The notes beneath the pieces are model-generated. The model was not told where the DNA came from. It saw only the letters and a program-made list of their open reading frames with translations, and searched no databases. A stretch of 64,000 nucleotides of DNA, from positions 62,001-126,000 of the forward strand of contig CAJNYU010002132.1 in the NCBI GenBank assembly GCA_905331475.1. The letters are read 5' to 3'. Positions 34,153 to 46,319 of the stretch are shown here, one piece after another. Position numbers and translations under genes: made by a program. Source of the DNA: Rotaria socialis. Lineage: Eukaryota > Rotifera > Eurotatoria > Philodinida > Philodinidae. Every line of letters begins with the position of its first letter. Position 1 is the stretch's first letter.

Positions 34153-34671
34153 AATGCGATGCGAAGCAGAAGCATTTATGTAGTCCGTCGCGAGTTTTTT
34201 TTATTTTTTTATTTTTTTATTTTTACTCACTTGACGTACGCATCACAAGTCGTCATTTTGTGTCGCGATGATCTCGAGAACCATAAATCGTAGAAAAATC
34301 GTTGAAACGTGAGATCCAAGTATCAAGATCGAACTGAGACCATCTGGTTTCGAATCTTTAAACTGAAGTTCCGTTCACTCAGAAATGTGGTTCCAAAATG
34401 ACGAAAATGAAAGAAATTTATCAAGAGATAATTAAAGTGACGTCATCAACATATGTTATCCACTATAGTTTATTCATTTCCAGCTGATCTAAGATAATGA
34501 ATCATGGAGATAATTAATCGATCAATCGAAATCGATCCTTAAGAATGTATCGCTAAGTAAGAATGGAGTTTTCTCAGTGATGAATTTCATCATGTCGACA
34601 TAAATAATATTCAAGATTTCTCTGAACTGTAGACTTTTTGCGAAGATCCGATTCGAGCTTCGCATCGCATT
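34153..34671. mobile_element. Element with perfect 15-bp inverted ends
   Basis: AATGCGATGCGAAGC at 34153-34167 is exactly the reverse complement of 34657-34671. The 519-bp body has no coding capacity. Such a match is very unlikely by chance in this span. No clear target duplication flanks it (GTTTTT left, TCGTATTC right), so the superfamily is unknown and the true ends might differ by a few bases. Confidence 0.55.
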
Positions 34672-35327
34672 TCGTATTCGAGTGAAACTTGAATACCATC
34701 TAGTTCTGTGACGGGATTGTCTGATGCCCCCCCCTCTCCGTCTCAGGCACACACATGTAAATATGCGCGGAATTTAAGAAATGTAAAAATGAGATACATC
34801 ATCCTTAGTACCATTTCAATTATTTGCAAAATACTTCTTAGTATTTCATTGTATTTTTTGATTGCAAAGTCGACTTGCAGTATTTAATAGTAGTTTTACT
34901 ATATCCAACATTTGTATGTTTCTCAAAAATTAATTTCATTTTCTGTTGTTATGATGATAGTAGCTTTATTTTCTTTTAGCTATTGTTGAATGAATAAAAT
35001 CTATTCTTGAATCTATTAACTTGGTTCATTCACTACATTAGATACTGTTCTACAGCGCTCTTGTTTTCTGCTGTGAATGATTGCTGTTCACAGTCTGTTA
35101 TCTTGAAATACCATTGGTATGCTTGATGTAACCGTCTGGCATCAATAAAAATGACGCATAGCAAAACTAAGAAAACCCTATCAAGAAAACTGAATCAAAC
35201 GTTCGTTTATTTCAAGTCCTTTCCTTTCAGTACACTTGACCTTTTAAAAATGTTTTTCTTTCGTTACGTCTCACATGTATTAAAACTTTGTACTTTTTTC
35301 TGAAAAACAAATTTCACAATTATTAAA

Positions 35328-36872
35328 CTAACGTGGTAAAATTGAATCAAGATCAGCAATAGAAAAAGCATACACAGCCCAAACAGCGGCTGCTAAATCA
35401 ACATCTGTTGAATTAAGTACATTCATTGTATCACCTCTCGAATGATGATATGCAAAATAATCCCAATTATCATTCAAAAGTGATGCACCGGGAACTCCGT
35501 GTTGCATCCATTTGCTAATATCTTCCCCACCACCTCCTGACACCACTTGTGTTGCATTGATTGATGTCAATAGTTTAGATATAGTTGTTACAATCTATAT
35601 AAAAAAAGCAACTTTTCACTGAAGAACAAATCTATTTTTTACGAAAACTAATTTTTGTCATACTTGTTGTGCTTCAGGTCTGCCTTGAAATTGAAGACCT
35701 TGAGGATGAAAAACACCAAGATCTGATTCCATGACAATACTCATGTTTGGTACTTCATTTTGATGTGCAGTAAAATATTGATCACCACCAATGCCACCGA
35801 ATTCTTCACATGACCATAGAACACAACGTATTGTTCGTTTAGCGCGAATATTCAATGCATGAATTAGCGAAAGAACAGTCCATGAAATCGCAGCACCACC
35901 CCCATCATCCATAGCTCCTTGAAAAAAGAAAAGCTCGAGCATAAGAAGAATAAAACGACGCAAAATGACGAGTAATTTACCTTGGCCTACATCCCAACTA
36001 TCTAAATGTCCACTTACAAGAACAGTTTCATTGGGCAATGTTGAACCTTTAACTTCAGCTACAAGATTGTAACCAACAACATCAGGTAATGTTTGTGCTT
36101 CCATATAGAGAAAAATTTCCATAGATTGATTTCGTTGTTGAAAACGATCAAGCATATCGGCATGTTCAACTGAAAGTGATGCTGCTGGAATTTTCGGATA
36201 TGTTAAATCATATTCCATAACACCTGTATGTGGTGAATCAATGGAGCGTGATGCAGCTGATCGACTAAGCGATGCTAATGCTCCACATTTAGCAGCATGT
36301 GATGCTCCACCAACACGATAACCTACAACAGGACCATAGCAACCGATAGGTTGTGCTTGCCAATCACATTGAGGATTAAAAACAACAATTTTATTTTGTG
36401 CTTCACCACATCTTGCATTTAATTCATCGAACGATCGAACAACAAGTACAGGTGCTTGGATTCCATTGGGTCCAGTCCCAACTGAATTACCTAAACCAAG
36501 CATGGATAATTTTGTATTACGAGGTTGAATTAATCGAGCATGTTCTTCACCACGTACCCAATGTGGTATTTTAACTTGTTCGGTATGAACATTATCAAGA
36601 CCTTCATTGATCATAGCATTTTGTACCCAATTAACAGCATTGGTTAATGATTCATTTCCACATAGACGAGGCCCTATTGTATCAACTAAGGCAGCTAGAC
36701 GATTATAAGTTACACCACGAAATTCACCTTGAGTAACTAATTCAATAATACGATCTGCTATTGTATTTGACTGTAAATGATGATCAATACTAATTGATCG
36801 ACTAGTTACACTTAGTATAGGTAGTAGAAGAACAAGCCATAGCATCATTCTAGAAAACAGAATATTTATCAT
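35328..36872 (-). CDS. CPQ: Carboxypeptidase Q (M28 metallopeptidase)
   Basis: Secreted/lysosomal dipeptidase of the M28 family; plasma glutamate carboxypeptidase hydrolyses unsubstituted dipeptides. Exons 36872-35981, 35917-35664 and 35594-35328; 470 residues (human 472). A signal peptide occupies about 1-25 (MLWLVLLLPILSVTS). Zinc and catalytic motifs: SGHLDSWDVGQ (H289) joined to GAMDDGGG (D301/D302 region), WSCEEFGGIG (EE pair), ESDLGVFHPQG (D) and FAYHHSRGDTMN (H). GESLERG-type motifs are absent, excluding other classes. The intron 35918-35980 is 63 bp with no in-frame stop, so a retained form would carry 21 extra hydrophobic residues between two metal ligands and likely be inactive. Confidence 0.95.
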
Positions 36873-37155
36873 TATGAAATGACAAAAAAAAACAGAAGAG
36901 CAACCAAATTTACTGTCGACAGATGTATATTTGTTTTATGTTATTTACCTTGATAGTTTATCTACTATAACAGAATGACTTTATGTTATATAGAAGAACT
37001 ATCAGTGTCGATACTTAATCAGCTGAAGGTTTCTTTTACATAGCCTCTTCAAATGAAAAACTTGGCAGTTTTTCTTTCATCATTATAATTTGTATAATAG
37101 ATACAAGATTTCATTCTTTAATTTACTACACACACACAAATATATATATATATAT

Positions 37156-37679
37156 GTTGTGGTCAAAATTCAAATCCAGTCAAATTTAAAATTTGCCCGG
37201 GCAAAATTCTAATTAGAAGTTTGCCCAATATAATCTCCGTCAAAATTCTAATTTGAATTTGGTCCAGGCAGAATTCAAATTAGAACTGTGTCCAACAAAA
37301 TCCCAGTCAAAATTCTAATTTCGATTTTTACTAAAAAAATTCTAATTTCGGTTTTCACGAAAAAAATTCTAATTTCAATTTTCACTAAAAAAATTCTAAT
37401 CTCAATTTTCGGGGTGTGGGTGGTGGTGTGGGTGTCGGATGCGGTTGGGCACAGGATCAACACCCACACCCACACCCTGAAAAATGAAATTAGAATTTTT
37501 TTAGTAAAAATCGAAATTAGAATTTTGACTGGGATTTTTTTGGACATAATTCTAATTTGAATTCTGCCTGGACCAAATTCAAATTAGAATTTTGACGGAG
37601 ATTATATTGGGCAAACTTCTAATTTGAATTCTGTCTGGGCAAATTTTAAATTTGACTGGATTTGAATTTTGACCACAAC
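37156..37679. mobile_element. 524-bp fold-back element with telomere-like tip
   Basis: The two halves are inverted copies over almost their entire length: it begins GTTGTGGTCAAAATTC and ends with the reverse complement GAATTTTGACCACAAC. It is inserted in a (TA)n run, which hides any target duplication. The left arm has three tandem 27-bp units around CACTAAAAAAATTCTAA (37320-37400) where the right arm has one. At the tip, 37411-37436 is G-rich (GGGGTGTGGGTGG, GTGTGGGTG) and 37461-37478 is C-rich (CACCCACACCCACACCC). Open frames in it mirror each other and are artefacts of the palindrome. Confidence 0.85.
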
Positions 37680-38050
37680 ATATATATATACACTGTATAT
37701 ATACACATATTAATGGTCATACAAAGATTGAAGATTTTCTAGTTAATTATTTGAGTATTCAACACTAAAAAACAGATAACTAGAAGAGATAAGAATATAG
37801 ATGGGGTTTAGCTTGAAATCTTTTGATTTGTAGTGAACTATTGTAACACTGATGCACCTCCAATAAATATCATTAGATTGGGCAATATGAAAATATGATC
37901 ATAATTCCTTCGTTTGATTCATTCAGATTGAAACCTATTTTAAGAACTTTAATTATAAACTTAAACATCATAACTTCTATCATATTCATAGAAAAAAAAA
38001 CTATCACGCGCTACAATATTGCAAACTATACTTTTTTTCTTTCTAACTCG
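37680..38050. other. Intergenic, promoter side of SLC35E1
   Basis: TA-rich start, then AT-rich sequence to the SLC35E1 ATG. Nothing else recognised. Confidence 0.4.
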
Positions 38051-39537
38051 ATGTTATCGAAACTAAATAGTCCAATTGTACAGTTGTTTATTCTAATGCT
38101 TTGTTGGTATTCTATAAGTTCATTAGCAAATATAATTGGTAAACGTCTACTTACTGTATTTCCACATCCATTTAGTGTTACAGTTGCTCAACTGTTTCAC
38201 GGATGGGTTTATTCTGTGCCATTACTTCGTTTAATGGCTATACCACCATCAATTCAATTACATTCAACGCGTATTTATTATATCATGATTTTAGTTCCGT
38301 TAGCAATAGGAAAACTACTTTCACAATTAACTTCACAAATCAGTTTACGATTAGTAACAGTTTCATATGCGCATACAATTAAAGCATTGATGCCTCTATT
38401 TACAGTTATATTATCAAAAATTATACTTGCTGAAGAACAATCGATTACGGTTAGCTTTCAAAAAAAAGAGAATATTTTTACGAATAAATCCAATTAATAG
38501 GAATTAAAATATAACTATTTGTTGAATTAAACGAAGAAATAAGAATTGTATATAGTTGCATGACTGAATCTATCGAAAATAGATTGGATGCAAGCTTATT
38601 TACACAATATATTCAAATTCTAAGCATCACTCTCTCGATGTTTTTGCTTTTCATATACAACTGTTCATTGATTGTCTGCTAACAATTTAGTACATGCTCT
38701 TTTTCTGACATCATCACTGAATCAAGTTCAATTCATCGATATTAAATTCATCTTTTTTCGGATTGCTCAGTTCGATTCATATCTTTCTAACATAATAATC
38801 TTCTTTTTTCCCCCCACCGCAATCAACATTTCTCTTAGTAACAGTATTTTCTGATACATTTAGAATGCAAGAGAAAACCTGTTTCTTTAATCCATATTTT
38901 AGATTTATCTTTCACTTATACCTATTATCCTTGGTGTTATAATATCATCGATAAGTGAATTTTCATTTGATACGATTGGCTTCATCAGTGCATTACTTAG
39001 TACATGGTTTCATGCTCTTCAAAATGTCTATTCGAAAAAAACACTTAAACAAATAGATATACATCATTTAGCATTGTTATCTGTTCTCTCTAAAATATCT
39101 TGGTGTCTTCTTATGCCATTCTGGTTTTTACTTGATGGGCCACATATTGATTTCAAACGAGAAGTATATTATATTGATGTTGTCGTAACTTACTTTTATC
39201 TTCTTTTGATTCATTATAGTTAACATCAAAAGTAATATGTTTTCTATTAATCGATGGTTTATGTAATTTTATTTATAATGTTCTTGCATTTACAATGATT
39301 TCATATCTTTCACCATTGAGTTATGCAATAGCTGGGAGTACAAAACGTATAGTTGTTATTATAATCTCTATTGTTGTTTTTCATAATCCTATAACTTATA
39401 TGAATTTATTTGGTATTAGTTTAGCTATAAGCGGTTTAATTCTATATAATAAAGTAAAATATAATGAGAAGAAACAACAATTATTATCGTCCCATACAAT
39501 GACGCTACAACCAATATTACTCACACGATTACCATAA
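38051..39537 (+). CDS. SLC35E1: Solute carrier 35 E1-like transporter
   Basis: Drug/metabolite-transporter superfamily, triose-phosphate/nucleotide-sugar transporter branch. Exons 38051-38449, 38903-39163 and 39220-39537; 325 residues (human SLC35E1 410, with a longer C-tail). Eight to ten hydrophobic segments. Family marks: WYSISSLANIIGKRLLTVFP, VSYAHTIKALMPLFTVILSKII, the pair EEQSI then YLSLIPIILGV, LQNVYSKKTLKQIDIHHLALL, FCNF-like GLCNFIYNVLAFTMISYLSP, LSYAIAGSTKRIVVI and NPITYMNLFGISLAISGLILYNK. Probably a Golgi or ER membrane protein; the substrate of SLC35E1 is not known. Its stop lies 44 bp from the stop of the CFAP97-like gene on the other strand. Confidence 0.93.
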
Positions 39538-39581
39538 AAAAGAGACAAAAAAAAAGACATTATTTTATTTAACATATATAA

Positions 39582-40422
39582 TCATTCTTGCTGTTGGAAA
39601 CCATCGTTCCATACAGGTTTTCGTCCTAATGATGAACGATTACTAGCTGACACCGGACGAGAACGTATACTGTTGCTATTCGTTAATGAATGCGTAGCTG
39701 AAGGTGATCGACCAAGAGAACGATGGGATCTTTCAGATGCCGAGAAAGTCGATGATATATTAGCTGTACTTGAAGTTGGCCGAGAGCGTGGTTCACTCGA
39801 ATATGTATCAAGGCCCATTATACGGTCATAATTAGATAGTAGTTCCTCTCGTTTTAAACCACGAGTCGGGCGAACATTTTGAAGACGTTGTAAAATTTTC
39901 TACGAAAAAAGAAAATTTTCATGTATTAAAAATTGTGTTGTTTTTAGAAAGCTAACTTACTAAATTTTCACGTTCAATTCTTTGCTGTTGCTGTTGACGA
40001 TTGATTGCGGATGAAGTTAAACGAAATCTAGGATTATCTTTTACATGATTTTGCATACGTGACTTTTGATAATAATCATCAATAGTATCGTTTCTAGTTA
40101 ATTGTTGTCGATCATTGTATGCGGGTGAAGGTTGACCACTTGAAGGTGCTGATAAACCGAGCAGAACAGTTTTCATTGATTCAAGATGAAATGGATGTCG
40201 TTGTTGCTCGTTTATTGACGATACATCCGTAATATCATGTTCAGAAGTATCTGATGATGATGATGACACGGTTGAATTTTGTGTACGTTGACGATAGACT
40301 GGTGGTTTCGTAGCTACTATTCGAGTTTCCGAGATCACTGATGTTGGCGATATTGTACTATCGTCATCATCATAAAAAGAATCTGATAGTTGCGGTAACT
40401 TTTCATTCGTTTGGTCAATCAT
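39582..40422 (-). CDS. CFAP97/hemingway-like ciliary protein
   Basis: Two exons, 40422-39961 and 39899-39582, give 259 residues. Most of it is disordered: acidic and Ser/Thr-rich N-terminus (FYDDDDSTISPTSV), a Ser-rich C-terminus with SRP/RSR repeats. The conserved core spans the splice junction: NRQQQQQRIERENLVSKIL-type helix followed by LQNVRPTRGLKREELLSNYDRIMG. This matches the KIAA1430/hemingway domain (R-x-I-x-x-E-N ... I-L-x-x-L-x-x-V-x-P-T) of CFAP97 and CFAP97D proteins, which function in motile cilia and sperm tails. Right before the ATG is a strong acceptor (CTTTTTTCATTCAG), implying an upstream non-coding exon or a trans-spliced leader. Confidence 0.7.
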
Positions 40423-40746
40423 CTGAATGAAAAAAGAAAACCTTCATATCATTGATTGTTCTATTGAGTTAAATGTTACGGGTATGTGTTATACTAATAA
40501 TAAATGAATACAGTTATATATACACCTTAGTAGTACTCTCCTTCAACTTCATATACTTCGTGCCGTTATGGGTCAGTGACTCTTTTCTCTGTTCTTTTTT
40601 CCTCTAATTTCATATGTGTATTTCGATATTGGCAAATATTCTCTCTTTTTCTCTCTCATGATCTTCGTCGACATATGCATGAAATAAACGACTAATTTAT
40701 GTATTTTCTTCTGTAGAGAAGGAGGTTATTTTAAGTAAAAATAGTG
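40423..40746. promoter_or_regulatory. Head-to-head gap, CFAP97-like and Pro/Met-rich genes
   Basis: 324 bp between divergent start codons. It holds CT-rich tracts near 40590-40660 and no other recognisable element. A shared promoter is inferred from position. Confidence 0.35.
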
Positions 40747-41331
40747 ATGGGTATTGCCAATTCTCGAGAATTACATGGGAATCGACAAAGAAGACCATCA
40801 CCATACTTTGGATCTTCGAATCAAGGTGAGAACAGGTACAGAAGATATTTCTTTCGTCGAAGGATGCCTAATACAACAATATCACCTACTTTACCTAATG
40901 TTGCACAATCGAATTCTAATCAATTTTTATATGGAACTCGTCCTGGTATGAGTCCAATGCCTGTCTATGCACCATTACCACCCCTGCCATCAAGACTGCC
41001 GCCAATGTCTTACAATAACTTTCCTGTTGCTTCATATATGCCACAACAACCTATGATGGTGCTACCACAACGAGTAGCACCAATGATGTCTACACCATAT
41101 ATGAATCCTGTATCTCCTTCTTCACCTCCAATATCAACTTTATATATGCCACACGCACAAGCACAACAACCTTTCTTTAATAATATGGTACGACCAGCTT
41201 CTGTGCCAATGACGGTACCCGCAGGAGTCCTATTCAGTCCTCCATTAAATTCTGTAGCACCTATGAGATTACTCACAGATTGGACAGGAGGTGGGCAAAT
41301 ATCACCTGGTTTTCTTGGGCCTCCTATTTAG
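40747..41331 (+). CDS. Proline/methionine-rich protein with MGIANS start
   Basis: Intronless, 194 residues, no recognised domain. The start MGIANSRE fits the N-myristoylation consensus (G2, S6), which decides the ATG at 40747. A basic stretch (NRYRRYFFRRRMP) near 30-40 could aid membrane binding. The remainder is low complexity, rich in Pro, Met, Ser and Gln (PLPPLPSRLPPM, MPQQPMMVLPQR), ending TGGGQISPGFLGPPI. Codon usage and the absence of stops over 585 bp support a genuine gene, but function is unknown. It may be a membrane-tethered scaffold for SH3 or WW domains (inference). Confidence 0.55.
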   Translation: MGIANSRELHGNRQRRPSPYFGSSNQGENRYRRYFFRRRMPNTTISPTLPNVAQSNSNQFLYGTRPGMSPMPVYAPLPPLPSRLPPMSYNNFPVASYMPQQPMMVLPQRVAPMMSTPYMNPVSPSSPPISTLYMPHAQAQQPFFNNMVRPASVPMTVPAGVLFSPPLNSVAPMRLLTDWTGGGQISPGFLGPPI

Positions 41332-42369
41332 TCGATTATTATTCCATTTTCTTTTTACAGAGTATGTGTTACATGCATATCTACTTTAAAAAAAGAAGTT
41401 TTTTTTTTAAATTTGTTTAACTTTCTTCTGTTTCTGGTTACCAATACTTTCGTCTTTCTATCAAATATGAATAAGATGTAGCATATCAGATATCTTTTCG
41501 ATGTTTATTATATTATACGTCATGTTACATATACAATCGAACGAAATATGGTAGTTTTCATCCCTCGTTGGTGATTTTTAATTTTGATAACTTAACCTAA
41601 TAGACAATATCCAATATGGAATGATCGTCACCAATGAAAACAAGGGCACCACCACAATATCTATTGTAAATGTCTTTATATTCGTTTTTTTCTGTTCTCT
41701 AGATCAGTATCTATCCGTTTTTACATGTTAACTATTAACATTAAATTACAAGTTGTTAGAATATAGATAAAAATAATGAAATAAAATAAATTTTATCGTA
41801 CATCCTATAGACGAAGAAGTAGAAGAACACATTAAGAATAGTGAATTCCAATGAACATTGCCTAAATTAATTAATTATTCATCAAAAATTGAAGCTATGT
41901 GTCTGTTCTAGTTTAATTAAAATTATATAGACGATGATACATTTTTCAATAAATATATTTTATTTACCTTGACTTTTCGAAACTCTTTGTACAAATGTAG
42001 ATACTTAAATCGCCAAGAGAATTATGTCAAACGATTCATAGACAAAAAGAAATACAGCCATGATTAGTGAAAGAATTGATCCTCAAGCGACGCCCTCTCT
42101 TAAGACATGACTATAGATAAAGTCCTTAAGAAATCACATATATTATTACTGCTACCATTCTTAATAGATGTCACTAGACTACAGAAGATAAATACATATA
42201 TGTATATATCGTAATCACGCACTAATTATAATTCGATATGTATTAGCTAGAAAATATTGAATCATGTTGGTTCCGCTTGACTTATTCATGTAATGAAGCA
42301 CAGAGGTGAATATATTGATTTTTGAAACTATTATGTTGATTTTTGTACGCAATTGGTAAGATACAGTTT
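41332..42369. other. Intergenic, nothing recognised
   Basis: AT-rich, probably 3' UTR of the Pro/Met-rich gene, then GRAMD1 upstream DNA. A GTAAG donor-like site near 42356 directly before ATACAG and the GRAMD1 ATG may mark a non-coding exon. Confidence 0.4.
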
Positions 42370-45300
42370 ATGTCGTACGTTCCTCGTGATTCTGAAAACC
42401 AAGGGGCTGAACTAGTTGACAATGATCGTATCATTCGTCAGCGTGCTTTACATAGTCATGTAAATTTTAAACCGACTACTGTTATTGATCATATAAAAAC
42501 AAAAGTCCAAGGAAAACGATCCACGCGTTCCAATTCAAAAGACACATCTATTGTCCCAAATAATACTAATACTACTACTAATAATAATAATAACAATACT
42601 AAATACACAAGTCAAGAATATATGAAACCAGCAACAAAGCAAGCATTGGCAATGCCTCTTACTCAATCGAATAACATGTTATCAAAGTCATCGGATCGAA
42701 ATTCCTTTGCAAGTCAAGACAACATATGCAATGATCGAACTAGTTTGTTCTGTAAATAATTAATATAATCTTGAACATATTAATTTTTATTTTAGATTCA
42801 CTTAGTGCACAACCTGAAACTCTTGTCAATGGCTCACAAAACATCGATAAAGATGAAAACAGTCCTCGAACTGTTGACTGGGGAATAGGTACAATGGATT
42901 CAGATGTTGAAACTAATCAAGTAAGCACGACAGGAACATCTCTGCCTGCTTCAATCAATCAATACAATACAATAAAGCAACGTCCACTAGTCCGATGCAG
43001 GGTATAGTTTTCATTAAAAATATTGAGTCATTCTAATGCTTCACATCTTATCCACAATTCAAAGGGTCATTTTTATTACAAAAAATGAGTGGAAATTCAT
43101 CTTTTTTTTCCAATGAAACTCTTAACGAATGATTAAAACATAACATTGCTATCGTAGATCTAAAAATTCGATAAGCATTAACAAATAACATGGTTTTAGA
43201 CCATAGACATATACTTTTTGTTGACAACTTGTGGATAGCTCAGAATATTTATCGGTTCGTGTTTCCATAGTGAAAACAAGAAGTTCGTATAAACTAGATT
43301 CCAAATATCGACAGTAACGAATTTAAATAATAAATAGAATTTCTTCTGTCAATCTTACGATAGTCAATGACAGAACAATTTACTTTCGTATTGTGAATTA
43401 TCCACTTTAAAGTTTTTTGATTTTGACATGTCTGTAAAACATACCTTTCCTAGTCTCACACGCATTTACAATTATAAAATGGAAAAAAAAATGCTCTACT
43501 GAATTTTAGGCTTTTCAAATTCGTGATGAGGATTTCAAATTAATCTTCAATGATTTACCATCAAGCGAACGATTAATTATTGGTATGTAATTTTTAAATT
43601 CCTCGTTTGATTTTATTGATTATCAAATCTAGCTTATCCATGTGCTTGGCGAAAAGATATTTTTATGCATGGAAAAATGTTTCTCTCAGTTAATTATGTC
43701 TGCTTTTATGCATGCTTCCTTAAATGGAACGAAAGTGTACGTTGAAATATTTCATGGAATTAATTTTACGTAAAAACAAAATGCTTGTTTTTCTTAAGCT
43801 ATGCATCGCCTTTAAAGATATTATTAGTATTACAAGAGAAAAATCAGCTAAAGTCGTTCCAAATGCAATCAAATTACGAACGAAAAATGAAGAACATCTT
43901 GTTGCAAGCTATATACCAAGAGAACGAATTTTTATTGCAATATTTCGTCTATGGCAAAATGCTTTACTTGAACAGGTAGTATTACGCATGGTCTTCTTAA
44001 TATACTTAAGGTTTCTTTTTTTTTCATTTTCATAGCAATTAAATTATGAACAATTGCGAACCGTGGTTTATTCTGATCAAATGAATAATGAAGAATCAAG
44101 TGACGAGAGTCATGCATCTATTGAACAAGAAAATAACAACAGATACATTGTCAATGTGAGAGACAAGTTATTGAGTACAAATCTTATTCTAACATCACAG
44201 ATAGTCTGCTCATGAATATAACGAAATTGTGATAACTATGATAGACAATGAATATGGATTAGAAATGTGAAAAAAATCAGTGTCGGGACTAGAAAATGTT
44301 TTAACCAAAAGTTCTTTGGAGATGAACATTGAGAGAGAACCATATGCCAGTGGAAATATAGACACTTTGACGTTCATCTGATTCAACAAAAAACTTTAAT
44401 TTTTATGTTAAATAACATTAAATTAAAGCCATTTTTCACTGAATCACTTAGCAGATCACCCATCAGATTCCACTACGAGATATTGCCAAAAGTTTCTTTT
44501 ATACGATTCAATCTTGACGAAAATTACAGATAGGATTAGTCTATTACTAGTTTTTGAATCATTGCACTCAGTCGATTAAGAATTTTGAATATTGATTCAA
44601 ATTTATAACTGATCTAAAAATTCTAGGATTTTGTTCATTCTCAATCATCACCTCAGATGCACTCGAATCCTTCGGTAAAATCAGCTCTAGCATTGACGAC
44701 AGCCAATGATGAATTCAGTTCATCATTACCAAGTACTATAATTGTATTGAATCGAAAGAAACCTATAATTAATTTCTTCCTATTCAGGTCCAAAACCAAT
44801 AATTTATGCACAAACATGTCCATGTGAAAATCATCTATCAAGAACATTTGCTGATAGACTATTTTTATGTGATGTTAATACACTTTTTGAATTAGTATTT
44901 GGTGATAATCCATTTACACATTCTTATCATGATTCACAAAAATTATTAGGTAACTATTGTATTACACGATGTTTTTCGAAGAATAAATACAATGAATTTG
45001 AAATCAATAACTTAGGACTTTGTTTCCCTTTATTTTTTTTTGTCTAAACGGCGAAAGTCACTGAACGGTCAATATTAAAAGTATGAACTAAACAAACTTT
45101 AATTGCCTGTTTATTACTCAATAAGAGTTTTTGCACGCTTTTTGTCTGCGTAAAAGTTAAGGAAAGCAATGAATGAATAATAGCAAGACAAACTAAAGTA
45201 GAAAAAAAACATTTTCCTGTTCTAAATACATAAGCAAAAGGTAACAAGCGGAAATCCTGCACTCTCGGAGTACGACCTTGTTGCACTTTAGGTGTGCTTC

Positions 45301-46319
45301 AAAACTATTTTCTTCTCCTAGATTATACTATTGGTGAATGGCTTGTTAATCGTGAAATTGGTAAACGACAGCGTCAAGTAACATACAGAGCAATAACTCA
45401 ATCGATTCTTGGTACTAATACACTTTTTTGTACGGAAAAACAAGTATGATTTTTCTTTTTGAATTATTCAATACGATACATTTCTAAAATACAAATATAT
45501 ATATATATAGACAATAGAATTTGAAATGTCTCATTCAGCTTACGTTGTTCGCACAGATGTATACAATGAAGGAATGAAATATACGGATGCTTTTTTCGTT
45601 GCAACACAATTCTGTTTGTTTCAAAGTGATGCTGAACATTGTGCATTGCGTGTCACTGCTCAAGTAAAATACATTAAAAATGTTAATGCTATCGCTAGAG
45701 GTAATAGGATATTTTTCGTCTATCAATTTTTATGTTTGGATCTTTTAGCTTTTATTGAAAAGAATGTCAATGGATCGGTTGAAAGTGGCGTCAATAATCT
45801 AAGTAAGTGGAACTGGGTCAAATAATTAGATGTATTAAGATTTAGAGATGAAATTATCGAGAAAAAAAAAACTAAAACAATTTCGTGATTTTCCATTGCA
45901 GCTCTACGACTTGAAGCTCGACAAGAGAAATTAAATAATCGTGATTCAAATCGAAAGCTAGTGTCCGCATTGAAACATATTACACCAGAAACGAAAAATG
46001 AAGTCAAAAGCCCAACTGAGAAAAAGGAACGTGTATCATTCAGTTCTTCGATTCCATCAAATGAGCGAATAGCAATGAATGAAGATGCATTGAGTACAAG
46101 ACTTGTACTCAATTTTGCTGTCTTTTTGAGTGTATTCCTTATTCTTCTTCATATTTATCTATGTAATAAGTTACATGATATCGATCAAGCATTATTTGCT
46201 CCTGATGTGACTTGTTTGAATCAATGTAAAGAAGGTTTGTTATTCTATTGGTTACTATTGAGACTAATGTTTCTTTTAAATTGACTTTAGCTTGTACAAA
46301 AACAATAATTCGTGTGTGA
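42370..46319 (+). CDS. GRAMD1: GRAMD1/Aster sterol-transfer protein
   Basis: ER-anchored sterol transporter. Thirteen exons: 42370-42751, 42796-43001, 43510-43582, 43633-43736, 43799-43975, 44036-44155, 44627-44732, 44788-44949, 45322-45443, 45511-45700, 45749-45802, 45902-46234, 46291-46319; 685 residues (human GRAMD1A-C 662-738). Residues 1-195 are a disordered Asn/Ser-rich lead. The GRAM domain (about 197-314) shows FQIRDEDFKLIFNDLPSSERL, MHGKMFLSVNYVCFYA and IFRLWQNALLEQ. The ASTER/VASt sterol-binding domain covers about 390-565 (FADRLFLCDVNTLFELVFGD, YTIGEWLVN, ATQFCLFQSD, LRVTAQVKYIK). One membrane helix lies near 631-655. In mammals the GRAM domain senses plasma-membrane cholesterol and phosphatidylserine and ASTER moves cholesterol to the ER. 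Confidence 0.93.

Larger units (their letters stand above)
33231..35327. other. Intergenic with two inverted-repeat elements
   Basis: No gene supported. It contains a decayed inverted repeat (33466-33917) and an element with perfect 15-bp inverted ends (34153-34671), described separately. Confidence 0.5.

Noticed and set aside
37275-37560. Two 90-codon open frames on opposite strands with almost the same protein
   Set aside because: They are mirror images produced by the palindromic element; the repeated ILISIF-like units come from the 27-bp tandem repeat.
45723-46112. 129-codon open frame on the - strand inside GRAMD1
   Set aside because: Shadow of the GRAMD1 exons and introns on the + strand.
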